Assembly: GCA_016937175.1 (NCBI GenBank)
Contig: JAFGWL010000036.1
Coordinates: 1 to 54,789 of the forward strand
Reading direction: 5' to 3'
DNA: 54,789 nucleotides
Source: Candidatus Mcinerneyibacteriota bacterium
Lineage (GTDB): Bacteria; Macinerneyibacteriota; Macinerneyibacteria; Macinerneyibacteriales; DSCS01
Positions 16,473 through 24,171 of this stretch are shown piece by piece. Each line of letters begins with the position of its first letter. Positions within the stretch are counted from its first letter, which is position 1. The notes beneath the pieces are model-generated. The model saw nothing but the letters and a program-made list of their open reading frames with translations. It was not told the DNA's origin and made no database searches. The translations under genes were made by a program, and so were the position numbers.

Positions 16473-17321
16473 GTGAAAAAGAAAGTCCTTGTCATAACAG
16501 GTGCATCCTCAGGGATCGGGTATGAGACGGCTCTTTTGTTTTTGAGAAGAGGGTGGTCTGTCTATGCCTGTGGAAGGAACAGGGAGAAACTCCGCAGACT
16601 GGAAGCCGAAGGAGCTGTTGTGTCAGCTTTCGACCTGGCCGACCGCTCCTCGTCGGAGGCCTTTGTAGAAAAAGTCCTGGACGAAGAGGGCGCCCTCGAC
16701 CTTCTTGTGAACAATGCAGGCTTCGGCCTCTACGGGTCCGTGGAGGATATTCCCGATGAAGCAGCCAGGCATCAATTTGACATCAATCTTTTTGCTGCAG
16801 CCCGGCTCATCCGGGTTGTCCTTCCCTCCATGCGCCGGCGAAGGCAGGGACGTATTATCAATGTATCTTCCATGGCCGGGATCATCTCTTTTCCCATGGG
16901 GGGGTGGTATCACGCCTCGAAGTTCGCGTTGGAAGGGCTTAGCGACTGCCTCCGCCAGGAGGTGGCTTCTTTCGGGATCCGGGTGGTCCTTGTGGAGCCG
17001 GGAGCGGTAAAGACCCCCTGGCCTGACAAGGCTCTCCGGGAGATGGAAGAACGCTCAGGGGAAGGCCCTTATGGAGAGACAGGCAGGCAGATCGGGTCTC
17101 TTTTCCGTGAGTTTTACAAAAGAGGGGTCACTCCGGAGAAGGTCGCTGCTTTAATCTGGAAAGCTGCCGCGTCACGGTTCCCCAGGCGGCGTTATGCCGT
17201 TCCGGCCCATTCACGGATTTTTATTTTTTCCCGCCGCTTTTTGGGGGCATGTTTCTGGGACAAAAGTGTCGCCCTGGCCCTGAAACTGGCCGGAGAGGGA
17301 AAAAGGAACGGGGAGTCCTGA
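16473..17321 (+). CDS. Short-chain dehydrogenase/reductase (possible 3-ketosphinganine reductase)
   Basis: A 282-residue classical SDR. TGASSGIG (9-16) binds NAD(P), NNAG is at about 83-86 and the catalytic YHASK follows VSSM with its serine. The C-terminal ~60 residues are long and basic, as in membrane-associated retinol or 17-beta-hydroxysteroid dehydrogenase-like SDRs. It starts with GTG at 16473 after GGAG. Bacteroides uses an SDR as 3-ketosphinganine reductase, so a role in the downstream sphingoid pathway is plausible. The operon, however, already has a CerR-type enzyme, so the assignment is open. Confidence 0.87.
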   Translation: MKKKVLVITGASSGIGYETALLFLRRGWSVYACGRNREKLRRLEAEGAVVSAFDLADRSSSEAFVEKVLDEEGALDLLVNNAGFGLYGSVEDIPDEAARHQFDINLFAAARLIRVVLPSMRRRRQGRIINVSSMAGIISFPMGGWYHASKFALEGLSDCLRQEVASFGIRVVLVEPGAVKTPWPDKALREMEERSGEGPYGETGRQIGSLFREFYKRGVTPEKVAALIWKAAASRFPRRRYAVPAHSRIFIFSRRFLGACFWDKSVALALKLAGEGKRNGES

Positions 17322-17322
17322 G

Positions 17323-17388
17323 ATGAAACCTATTCTCGACTTGACGCTTCTCCTCCTCTCCCCTATAATCGGGTTTATCGAATTATGA
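17323..17388 (+). CDS. Possible 21-residue hydrophobic peptide
   Basis: An ATG at 17323 lies one base after the SDR stop and 7 bases after GGGAG. It opens a 21-codon frame, MKPILDLTLLLLSPIIGFIE plus a final Leu, whose stop overlaps the next start as ATGA. The peptide could span the membrane once. The same bases form a strong promoter, so the frame may be accidental. Confidence 0.25.
   Translation: MKPILDLTLLLLSPIIGFIEL
17341..17369 (+). promoter_or_regulatory. Strong promoter within the sphingolipid-type operon
   Basis: TTGACG, 17 bp and TATAAT end 15 bp before the ATG at 17385, predicting a leader of about 9 nt. It would drive the membrane protein and the ceramide genes independently of the TetR and SDR genes. 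Confidence 0.7.
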
Positions 17389-17804
17389 TGAACGAAGGTT
17401 ATTTTCATATAATAAGCGTCCTGGCGCCTTTTTTTATATTCCATTTTATCTTTAATATCTATTTTTATTTTTTCAAAAGCCGGCAAAGCAATATTATCGC
17501 CGTGATCCTTGTCGTCCTGGCTTCTCTCTGCCTCTTCATCTTTTATGATCCCTGGATGGCTATGATGACAGGGCTCTCTTTTGCCGGTCTCATCATTGAG
17601 AAAGTCGTCTTGAAAAGGATCCCCGTCCTCAACAAGATCTTTGCATCTCTTTTGATCTATCTCCTCTTTGTAAGGCGCTATTCCGGGGCTCTCTTCGCGG
17701 TCTTTCTCCTGGATTACTGTGTGGAGTTTTTAACAGTCGGTCTCTATGTATTAAAGGCAAGAAAGGGGACAGTTCATGATCCGAGTACAAAGAGTCGAGA
17801 ATAA
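17385..17804 (+). CDS. Small integral membrane protein, unknown function
   Basis: A 139-residue protein that I do not recognise. It has about five hydrophobic segments (roughly residues 9-30, 38-55, 57-75, 83-95 and 100-122) and a short basic tail. There is no clear Shine-Dalgarno ahead of the tandem ATGs at 17385. Its end overlaps the start of the acyltransferase gene by 29 bp, so it is co-transcribed with the ceramide genes. It may handle lipid transport or anchor the enzymes, but this rests on context only. Confidence 0.7.
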   Translation: MMNEGYFHIISVLAPFFIFHFIFNIYFYFFKSRQSNIIAVILVVLASLCLFIFYDPWMAMMTGLSFAGLIIEKVVLKRIPVLNKIFASLLIYLLFVRRYSGALFAVFLLDYCVEFLTVGLYVLKARKGTVHDPSTKSRE

Positions 17805-18888
17805 AGAAGATTTGAAAACATTTGTCCGACTGCCCTTTGCTCTCTACAGCGGAGACCCCCACTGGGTCCCGCCCCTCCTAAAAGAAGAATACCAGATGTT
17901 CCACCCGGGCCGGAATCCCTTTTACGCCCATGCGGAAGTGGCTCTTTTCCTGGCTTTTCGGAACCAAACCCCCTGCGGCCGTATTGCGGCTGTCATCAAT
18001 CACCGGCATAATGAGTTTCATCAGGAAAAGGCAGCCTTTTTTGGCTTTTATGAAGCGGACTATGAAGAGGAGGCCTCTTTCGCCCTCTTTACGGCTGCCT
18101 GTGATTTTGCACGTGAAAAGGGAATGAAACTCCTCCGCGGCCCTATGAATTTTTCTACCAATGAGACGTGCGGTATGCTTGTGGACGGTTTTGAACGGGA
18201 CCCGGTGGTCATGATGCCCTATAATCCGGCCTATTATCCCCGTCGTGTAGAGAGTTTCGGTATGGAAAAGGCCATGGATCTCTACTCCTATTTGTATGAT
18301 GCAGAGAATCCCCATACAAAAAGGATACTCAGGCTTGCTGATGCTGTCTCGGCCAGACATTCCTACAGCCTCCGGCCCATAACGAAGAAAAACGTCTTCC
18401 GGATCCTGGAGGATTTTAAAAAAGTCTATGACAGGTCCTGGGAAAGGAACTGGGGATTTGTACCTATGACACCTGCGGAAATGGATCACCTGGCAGCACA
18501 GCTGAGGGATGTCCTCGAACCGGGGTTGGCCTTTCTCCTGCTTGATGGAGAGGTTCCCATCGGAGCTTCTGTGAGCTTGCCGGATATCAATCAGGTTTTA
18601 AAAACCCTCAAAGGAAGGGTGACCTTGCGGGGATTGTTCAGGGCCAAAAAGGCGTTCAGGGAGATCGATACAGTCAGGACGCTGATATTGGGCGTTGCTC
18701 CGGAGTTCAGAAAAAGGGGGCTTGAACTTATGCTCATCGCTGAGACTATCCGCCAGGGGATGAAAAAGGGGTATCGGTTTGCCGACCTGGGCTGGATCCT
18801 GGAAAATAACGACCTCATGAACAGGGAGCTGGGAAACATGGGAGCCAAGATCTATAAGAGGTATCGGATCTATGAAATGGGATTATGA
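17776..18888 (+). CDS. YghO/bCerS-type acyltransferase (putative bacterial ceramide synthase)
   Basis: A 370-residue GNAT-fold protein of the YghO family, to which the Caulobacter ceramide synthase bCerS belongs. That enzyme acylates 3-ketosphinganine using acyl-CoA. Family hallmarks are visible: SGDPHWVPPLL near residue 26, NPFYAHAEVALFLAFR, GRIAAVINHRHNEFH, FFGFYEADYEEE, LRGPMNFSTNETCG and, at the end, LGWILENNDLMNRELGNMGA. AAAGGGG precedes the ATG. It is followed at once by a CerR-type dehydrogenase and an SPT-type enzyme. Family identity is strong; the enzymatic role rests on homology and context. Confidence 0.85.
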   Translation: MIRVQRVENKEDLKTFVRLPFALYSGDPHWVPPLLKEEYQMFHPGRNPFYAHAEVALFLAFRNQTPCGRIAAVINHRHNEFHQEKAAFFGFYEADYEEEASFALFTAACDFAREKGMKLLRGPMNFSTNETCGMLVDGFERDPVVMMPYNPAYYPRRVESFGMEKAMDLYSYLYDAENPHTKRILRLADAVSARHSYSLRPITKKNVFRILEDFKKVYDRSWERNWGFVPMTPAEMDHLAAQLRDVLEPGLAFLLLDGEVPIGASVSLPDINQVLKTLKGRVTLRGLFRAKKAFREIDTVRTLILGVAPEFRKRGLELMLIAETIRQGMKKGYRFADLGWILENNDLMNRELGNMGAKIYKRYRIYEMGL

Positions 18889-19861
18889 TTATTGTATAAC
18901 GGGAGCCACAGGCTTTGTGGGCTCCAATATTGTCGATGAGATCCTGGAAACAGAGCCTGAGGCCCGTATCCTCTGCCTGGTGAGAAAGAGCAGCGATATC
19001 ACCTATCTTCATAGCAGGGGGGTGAAAACAGCTGTGGTCGATTTTTCAGACCCCCTGACCATGGAGGGCCCGGTGAGTAAGAGCCGCTATCTTCTTCACC
19101 TTGTAGGACTGACCCAGGCCAGGCGGGACGAGATGTTCAGAAAGGTGAACAGAGACCTTGCAGAGATCATGTTAAGCCTTTATCTGAAGCACAGGAAGAC
19201 CGTCAAAGGATATCTCTTCATGAGTTCCCTGGCTGTGGCGGGACCGCGCCGTGCGTCCCACGCCGATCCCTGTATCCGCAGCGGATGCAGGCCTGTCTCC
19301 CGCTACGGGATCTCGAAGCTCGAAGGAGAGTCTTTGCTTTGGCCCTGGCTGGATGACCCCTCGCTTCATATCGTCATCGTCCGGCCGCCGGCGGTCTACG
19401 GCCCCCGGGACAAGGATATGAAGATTACATTTGAATGGGCCCGCAGGGGGATCGCCCCGGTGATCGGATGGAAGCCGAAAAAGGTGACGCTGATCCATGC
19501 CCGGGACCTGGCCCGTTTCTCCCTGACAGCGTTGAAAAGTCCTCCCCAGAAGGATCCGATCTTTCATGTCCACGGAGGCGAGGCCCTGACGCAAATGGAG
19601 ATCTACCGGGAGGCTGCTGCTGCGTTCGGGCGGAGACGCTTGTTCACAGTCCATGTCCCCTACTGGGCCGCTCTGTTTGTCGCCTGGCTCAATGAGCTGT
19701 GTGGGAAAAACAAGATCTTAAACCGGGAAAAGGTCAGAGAAATAAATGAGGACTGGGGGTATGAGCGGAATGATTTCGAACGGATGGGACTAAAGCCCCG
19801 CTATTCCCTGCGGGAAGGGGTATCGGATACCTACAGGATAAATAATCCTTGCAGGGGATAA
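18872..19861 (+). CDS. NAD-dependent epimerase/dehydratase, CerR-like (ceramide reductase)
   Basis: A 329-residue extended SDR. GATGFVGSN near residues 11-19 is the NAD(P) site, and the active-site SRYGISKLEGE carries the YxxxK pair. VRPPAVYGPRDKDM and TLIHARDLARF are typical of the CerR-like group. In Caulobacter CerR reduces the 3-keto group of oxidised ceramide after acylation. The start at 18872 is forced because the Rossmann strand begins a few residues later; it overlaps the acyltransferase gene by 17 bp. The order acyltransferase, reductase, SPT supports the assignment. Confidence 0.82.
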   Translation: MKWDYDYCITGATGFVGSNIVDEILETEPEARILCLVRKSSDITYLHSRGVKTAVVDFSDPLTMEGPVSKSRYLLHLVGLTQARRDEMFRKVNRDLAEIMLSLYLKHRKTVKGYLFMSSLAVAGPRRASHADPCIRSGCRPVSRYGISKLEGESLLWPWLDDPSLHIVIVRPPAVYGPRDKDMKITFEWARRGIAPVIGWKPKKVTLIHARDLARFSLTALKSPPQKDPIFHVHGGEALTQMEIYREAAAAFGRRRLFTVHVPYWAALFVAWLNELCGKNKILNREKVREINEDWGYERNDFERMGLKPRYSLREGVSDTYRINNPCRG

Positions 19862-19876
19862 AAATTAACTTAAAAT
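19849..19876 (+). promoter_or_regulatory. Possible internal promoter ahead of spt
   Basis: TTGCAG, 16 bp and TAAAAT lie 28 bp before the spt ATG, across the only gap (43 bp) in the ceramide gene set. Confidence 0.4.
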
Positions 19877-19904
19877 AGACCCGTAGAAGGGTGGAAGGAG
19901 CATT

Positions 19905-21086
19905 ATGGACATCTTTGAAAAAGCCTATCTGTATGATTTGGCGGATAAAGCCCGGGAGGCGGGGATCTACCCCTATTTCCGTGTCATTCAGTCGGACCAG
20001 GATACGAAAGTGATCATGAACGGGCAAAAGGTCCTGATGTTGGGGTCCAACAGCTATCTGGGCCTTACAAATCATCCCCATGTCAAGAAAAGAGCTGTCA
20101 AGGCCATTGAAAAATACGGGACAGGCTGTGCCGGTTCCCGGTTTCTCAACGGGACCCTCGATATTCATTTGGAGCTGGAAGACCGCCTGGCCGCGCTGGT
20201 CGGGAAAGAGGCTTCCCTTGTCTTTGCCACAGGTTACCAGGCTAACCTGGGAGCTATTTCAGCTGTAGCCAGCGGGAAAAACGACATTATCGTAACAGAT
20301 AAATTGGACCACGCCAGCATTTTAGACGGGATCAGACTCTCCTTCGGGAAGATGGTCCGATATAATCATGCCGATATGAACCATCTGGAAAAGGTCCTGA
20401 AACTGCATAAGAACCATCCCAAAGTCATTGTCACAGACGGGATCTTTTCCATGGACGGGGACATTGCCAACCTTCCTGCCATCACTTTCCTGGCTGAAAA
20501 GTACGGAGCCCGTGTCATTGTGGACGATGCCCACGCCGTGGGGGTCCTTTCTGCAGACGGAGGGGGAACGGCCAAACATTTCGGACTCACCGAAAAGGCT
20601 GATCTGGTCGTGGGGACTTTCTCCAAATCTCTGGCATCTGTAGGGGGATTCGTAGCGGGAGAGAAAAAGGTGATTGATTTCATCAAGCATAATGCCCGGT
20701 CGCTTATCTTCAGTGCCTCTCTTCCTCCGGGTTCGGCCGGATCTGTCATGGGCGCTCTGGATATTATGGAAAGAGAGCCGGAACGGATCGAGAGGCTCTG
20801 GGAGAACACAACCTTTATGCTGGACGGATTCAAGAAGCTTGGATTTAACACCGGCCATGCGGAGACCCCCATCATCCCTGTCATCGTGGGAGATGATTAT
20901 CAGTGTTTCCGTATGTGGAAGATGCTTGAGGAAGCCAACATCTTTGTCAACCCCACTGTCTCCCCTGCTGTTCCCAAGGGTCAGGCCCTTATCCGGACCA
21001 GTTTCATGGCGACACATAAAAAAGATGAACTGCAGTACGCTCTGGATAAGTTTGAAGAGACAGGAAAACAGTTGGGTATTATCTGA
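19905..21086 (+). CDS. spt: Serine palmitoyltransferase (alpha-oxoamine synthase family)
   Basis: A 393-residue PLP enzyme of the alpha-oxoamine synthase family. SPT condenses serine with palmitoyl-CoA to 3-ketosphinganine, the first step of sphingolipid synthesis. PLP-binding residues are His136 (DHASI), Asp207/His210 (VDDAHAVG) and Lys241 (GTFSKSLASVGGF). The N-terminal IYPYFR and CAGSRFLNGTLDIH resemble Bacteroides-type SPT more than KBL or BioF, and neither a threonine dehydrogenase nor biotin genes are nearby. GGAAGGAG precedes the ATG. It starts the run spt, lipid kinase, nucleotidyltransferase. A glycine C-acetyltransferase activity is the main alternative. Confidence 0.85.
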   Translation: MDIFEKAYLYDLADKAREAGIYPYFRVIQSDQDTKVIMNGQKVLMLGSNSYLGLTNHPHVKKRAVKAIEKYGTGCAGSRFLNGTLDIHLELEDRLAALVGKEASLVFATGYQANLGAISAVASGKNDIIVTDKLDHASILDGIRLSFGKMVRYNHADMNHLEKVLKLHKNHPKVIVTDGIFSMDGDIANLPAITFLAEKYGARVIVDDAHAVGVLSADGGGTAKHFGLTEKADLVVGTFSKSLASVGGFVAGEKKVIDFIKHNARSLIFSASLPPGSAGSVMGALDIMEREPERIERLWENTTFMLDGFKKLGFNTGHAETPIIPVIVGDDYQCFRMWKMLEEANIFVNPTVSPAVPKGQALIRTSFMATHKKDELQYALDKFEETGKQLGII

Positions 21087-21088
21087 GG

Positions 21089-21967
21089 ATGAAAAAACGG
21101 ATCAAGCTGATCGTCAATCCCGATTCGGGCCAGAGACATATGGAGGAGTATCTTCCCAAGGTGATGTATATCCTGGGAAGCAACGGGTATGCCGTGGATG
21201 TGGATATTGCCCGGGAGAAAGAAGAGATTGTCAGGGCCTTGAAGGACGCTTCCGGAGAAGTGGATTATGTCTACATCTGCGGAGGGGACGGGACGGTCAA
21301 CCTGGCTATCAACGAATTCGCCGGGCAGGATATGCCTTTGGGGATCATTCCTGTGGGAACGACCAATGTCCTGGCCATGGAGCTCAGCATTCCCATCAAC
21401 CCGTTTGAAGCCGCCTACTATCTGGCCAATTTCGCCGAGCCCAAAGCTTATGATGTGGGGCGGATCGGAGAGAACTACTTCGGGCTTATGGTAAGTTACG
21501 GCTTTGACGCCCACACGATCAGTAAAGTCGACTTCAACCTGAAAAAGATCATCGGGCGATACGCCTATGTACTGGCCGGTTTTTCCACTCTCTTCACCTA
21601 TAAGCCCGAACCCGTCTATGTGGACCTGATGGACGGGTCGGAGCCCAAGAGAGGGTATTTCGTCGTGGTGGGGAATGCCTCTTTTTACGGAGGGGCCTAC
21701 AGCATGACGCCTCTGGCCAAAATGGATGACGGGCTCCTTGATGTCTGTATTTTCAAAGAAAAAGGGGTCTTGAAGTCCATATCTTTTGCCATTGATGTGT
21801 TACGCGGGACCCATATCAACGCCCAGGATGTGGAATATCATCAGGTGCCCCGTGTCAGGCTTTCCACAAAAAGAGCGCCGGCCCAGGTAGACGGGGACTT
21901 TTCTTCGGGTGAAATGGAATCGGTTGAAATCGCGATCTGTCCCAAAGCAGTCAAAATATTAGTCTAG
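21089..21967 (+). CDS. Diacylglycerol/sphingosine/ceramide kinase-like lipid kinase
   Basis: A 292-residue protein of the DAGK catalytic family (YegS/DgkB). IVNPDSG near residue 8 and GGDGTVN (65-71) form the ATP site, with PVGTTNVLA following. The C-terminal domain has GYFVVVGNASFYGGAYSMTP and VDGDF. It starts 2 bp after the spt stop, so it is coupled to it. The Caulobacter ceramide kinase CpgB belongs to the same broad family, so phosphorylation of ceramide or a sphingoid base is the favoured role; diacylglycerol is the alternative. Confidence 0.87.
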   Translation: MKKRIKLIVNPDSGQRHMEEYLPKVMYILGSNGYAVDVDIAREKEEIVRALKDASGEVDYVYICGGDGTVNLAINEFAGQDMPLGIIPVGTTNVLAMELSIPINPFEAAYYLANFAEPKAYDVGRIGENYFGLMVSYGFDAHTISKVDFNLKKIIGRYAYVLAGFSTLFTYKPEPVYVDLMDGSEPKRGYFVVVGNASFYGGAYSMTPLAKMDDGLLDVCIFKEKGVLKSISFAIDVLRGTHINAQDVEYHQVPRVRLSTKRAPAQVDGDFSSGEMESVEIAICPKAVKILV

Positions 21968-21980
21968 ACAAGGAGGAGAG

Positions 21981-22967
21981 ATGAAGATCATCATACCTGC
22001 CGCCGGGGCCGGGACACGTCTCCGCCCTCACACTCACCTCCTGCCCAAGGCCATGCTTCAAGTGGCAGGACGCCCCATCATCGGCCATATCATCGATACG
22101 GTGACCCGGGACCTGGAGGCCAGTGAAATCATCATCATCGTAGGTTACAAAAAGGAACCCCTGATGGATTGGGTGCATCGGTCCTATCCGGATCTACCCG
22201 TCCGGTTTGTGGAGCAGAAAGAGATGCTGGGATTGGGGCATGCGGTTTTCACTGCGGCTCCCTACGTAAACGACGATGACGAGCTCTTTATTATCCTGGG
22301 AGATACCATCGTCGATATGGACTTGCCCGCCATGGTGAGCCAGGGATGTTCCACCCTGGGGACACGGGAAGTCGAGGATCCAAGACGCTTCGGGGTGGCC
22401 GAAGTCCGTGAAGGAGTGATCTCCCGGCTTGTGGAAAAACCAGATATCCCACCCAGCCGGCTGGCTCTTATGGGTGTCTATTATATCCGGGAAGCAAAGG
22501 TTCTCTTTGATTCCATCAAAGTTATCATGGACCGGGGGATCAAGACAAAGAACGAATATCAGATCACAGATGCTTTGAATCATATGATTTCAGGCGGGGT
22601 CACGATGCGGACCTTTAACGTTGACAATTGGTTTGACTGCGGTACCATAGAAACGCTCCTCGAGACGAACCGCTTTCTGCTCAAAAAACAAAAACTTCCG
22701 GAGAAGGAAGCCGGCACAGGATCCGTCCTCATCCCCCCTTTCTTTATCGGAGAAGGGGCTGTTGTGGAAGATTCCGTCATCGGGCCTGACGTCTCAGTGG
22801 GAGCCCATGTGACCATAAAGGATTCCATCATAAGGGATTCCATCATCTATGACGGGGCCGATATCCGCAGCGTGGTTGCAGAGAAGAGTTTATTCGGAAC
22901 GAACTGTAAAGTCCGGGGGGTATTCAGCCGGATGAATACGGGGCCCGATACGCAGCTGGGAGAATGA
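21981..22967 (+). CDS. Sugar-phosphate nucleotidyltransferase with hexapeptide tail
   Basis: A 328-residue NTP-transferase. [20 protein letters not shown] at the N-terminus is the nucleotide-binding signature of glucose-1-phosphate uridylyl/thymidylyltransferases. GDTIVDMD is the metal-binding region. The last ~70 residues carry left-handed beta-helix repeats ([20 protein letters not shown]). AAGGAGGAGAG precedes the ATG, 13 bp after the kinase gene. It probably makes an NDP-sugar or other activated headgroup; linkage to a sphingolipid headgroup is inferred from position alone. Confidence 0.85.
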   Translation: MKIIIPAAGAGTRLRPHTHLLPKAMLQVAGRPIIGHIIDTVTRDLEASEIIIIVGYKKEPLMDWVHRSYPDLPVRFVEQKEMLGLGHAVFTAAPYVNDDDELFIILGDTIVDMDLPAMVSQGCSTLGTREVEDPRRFGVAEVREGVISRLVEKPDIPPSRLALMGVYYIREAKVLFDSIKVIMDRGIKTKNEYQITDALNHMISGGVTMRTFNVDNWFDCGTIETLLETNRFLLKKQKLPEKEAGTGSVLIPPFFIGEGAVVEDSVIGPDVSVGAHVTIKDSIIRDSIIYDGADIRSVVAEKSLFGTNCKVRGVFSRMNTGPDTQLGE

Positions 22968-22989
22968 ACAAAATAAAGGAGGCTGGAAG

Positions 22990-24171
22990 ATGAAAAAACC
23001 AAAAGGGCAATATCTTTTTACTTCAGAATCAGTAACAGAGGGGCATCCCGATAAAGTGGCCGATCAGGTCTCCGATGCCATCCTTGATGAATTTCTGGCC
23101 CAGGACCCCGAAGCTCATGTAGCCTGCGAGACCCTTGTCACCACCGGACTGACCATGATATCCGGAGAGATCAGTAGCCGGAACGCTTATGTGGATATCC
23201 CGGGTATCGTCCGGAACACTATCAAGGAGATCGGTTATATCAGTGCAGATTACGGATTTGATTATAATACCTGTGCAATCCTTACCTCCATCGATGAACA
23301 GTCAGGGGATATCGCCCGCGGGGTAAACCGGGAGAAACATATGGAGCAGGGGGCCGGGGACCAGGGGTTGATGTTCGGTTATGCCGATGACGAGACCCCG
23401 GCTTTGATGCCTCTTCCCATCTATTATGCCCATAAGCTGTCACGCCGCCTGGCTGAAGTACGAAAAAAAGGGATCCTGGACTTTCTCCGGCCTGATGGAA
23501 AGACCCAGGTGACCATAGAATATGACGGCTACACGGCAAAAAAGGTCAATACCATCGTCCTGTCGACGCAACATGACCCTGATATCGAACAACGGGAGCT
23601 GAGAGAAGCTGTTAAAAAATATGTCATCAATCCCATCCTCCAGGAAGAGTGGGAGGAGAAACAGGTGGAATATGATGATGTGGTCGTCCACATCAACCCC
23701 ACAGGCCTTTTCGTCGAAGGAGGCCCCAAGGCTGATACAGGACTGACCGGGCGAAAGATCATTGTAGATACATACGGAGGGATGGCTGCACACGGAGGCG
23801 GAGCCTTTTCAGGCAAGGATCCCTCAAAAGTTGACCGGTCTGCAGCTTATGCGGCCCGTTATGTAGCCAAGAATATCGTGGCTGCGGGGCTGGCCAAAAT
23901 GGTCGAGGTACAGCTCGCGTATGCCATCGGAGTAGCTGAGCCTGTCTCTGTCATGGTCTATCAGTTCGGAACGGGGAAGGTCGATGATGCCAGGATGGCA
24001 GCTGCGCTGCGGAAGGTCTTCGATTTCCGCCCGGCGGCGATCATCGACCGGCTGGACCTTAAACGCCCCATCTATAAGAAAACAGCTTCTTACGGGCATT
24101 TCGGAAGAAATCTTCCGGAGTTTACCTGGGAGCAGACAGACATGGCCGAGGACCTGTTGAAAAACTTATGA
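22990..24171 (+). CDS. metK: S-adenosylmethionine synthetase
   Basis: A 393-residue methionine adenosyltransferase making S-adenosylmethionine from methionine and ATP. Signatures are [20 protein letters not shown] at the N-terminus, [12 protein letters not shown], and the P-loop-like [19 protein letters not shown]. Length is normal for the family. AAGGAGG precedes the ATG, and the gene ends in an ATGA overlap with the TPR lipoprotein. No SAM riboswitch is seen, since the gap upstream is only 22 bp. Confidence 0.98.
   Translation: MKKPKGQYLFTSESVTEGHPDKVADQVSDAILDEFLAQDPEAHVACETLVTTGLTMISGEISSRNAYVDIPGIVRNTIKEIGYISADYGFDYNTCAILTSIDEQSGDIARGVNREKHMEQGAGDQGLMFGYADDETPALMPLPIYYAHKLSRRLAEVRKKGILDFLRPDGKTQVTIEYDGYTAKKVNTIVLSTQHDPDIEQRELREAVKKYVINPILQEEWEEKQVEYDDVVVHINPTGLFVEGGPKADTGLTGRKIIVDTYGGMAAHGGGAFSGKDPSKVDRSAAYAARYVAKNIVAAGLAKMVEVQLAYAIGVAEPVSVMVYQFGTGKVDDARMAAALRKVFDFRPAAIIDRLDLKRPIYKKTASYGHFGRNLPEFTWEQTDMAEDLLKNL

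Noticed and set aside
19905-21086. Glycine C-acetyltransferase (kbl) for the SPT-like gene
   Set aside because: The YPYFR segment and the acyltransferase, CerR and lipid-kinase neighbours favour SPT, and no threonine dehydrogenase gene is present; kept as the main alternative.
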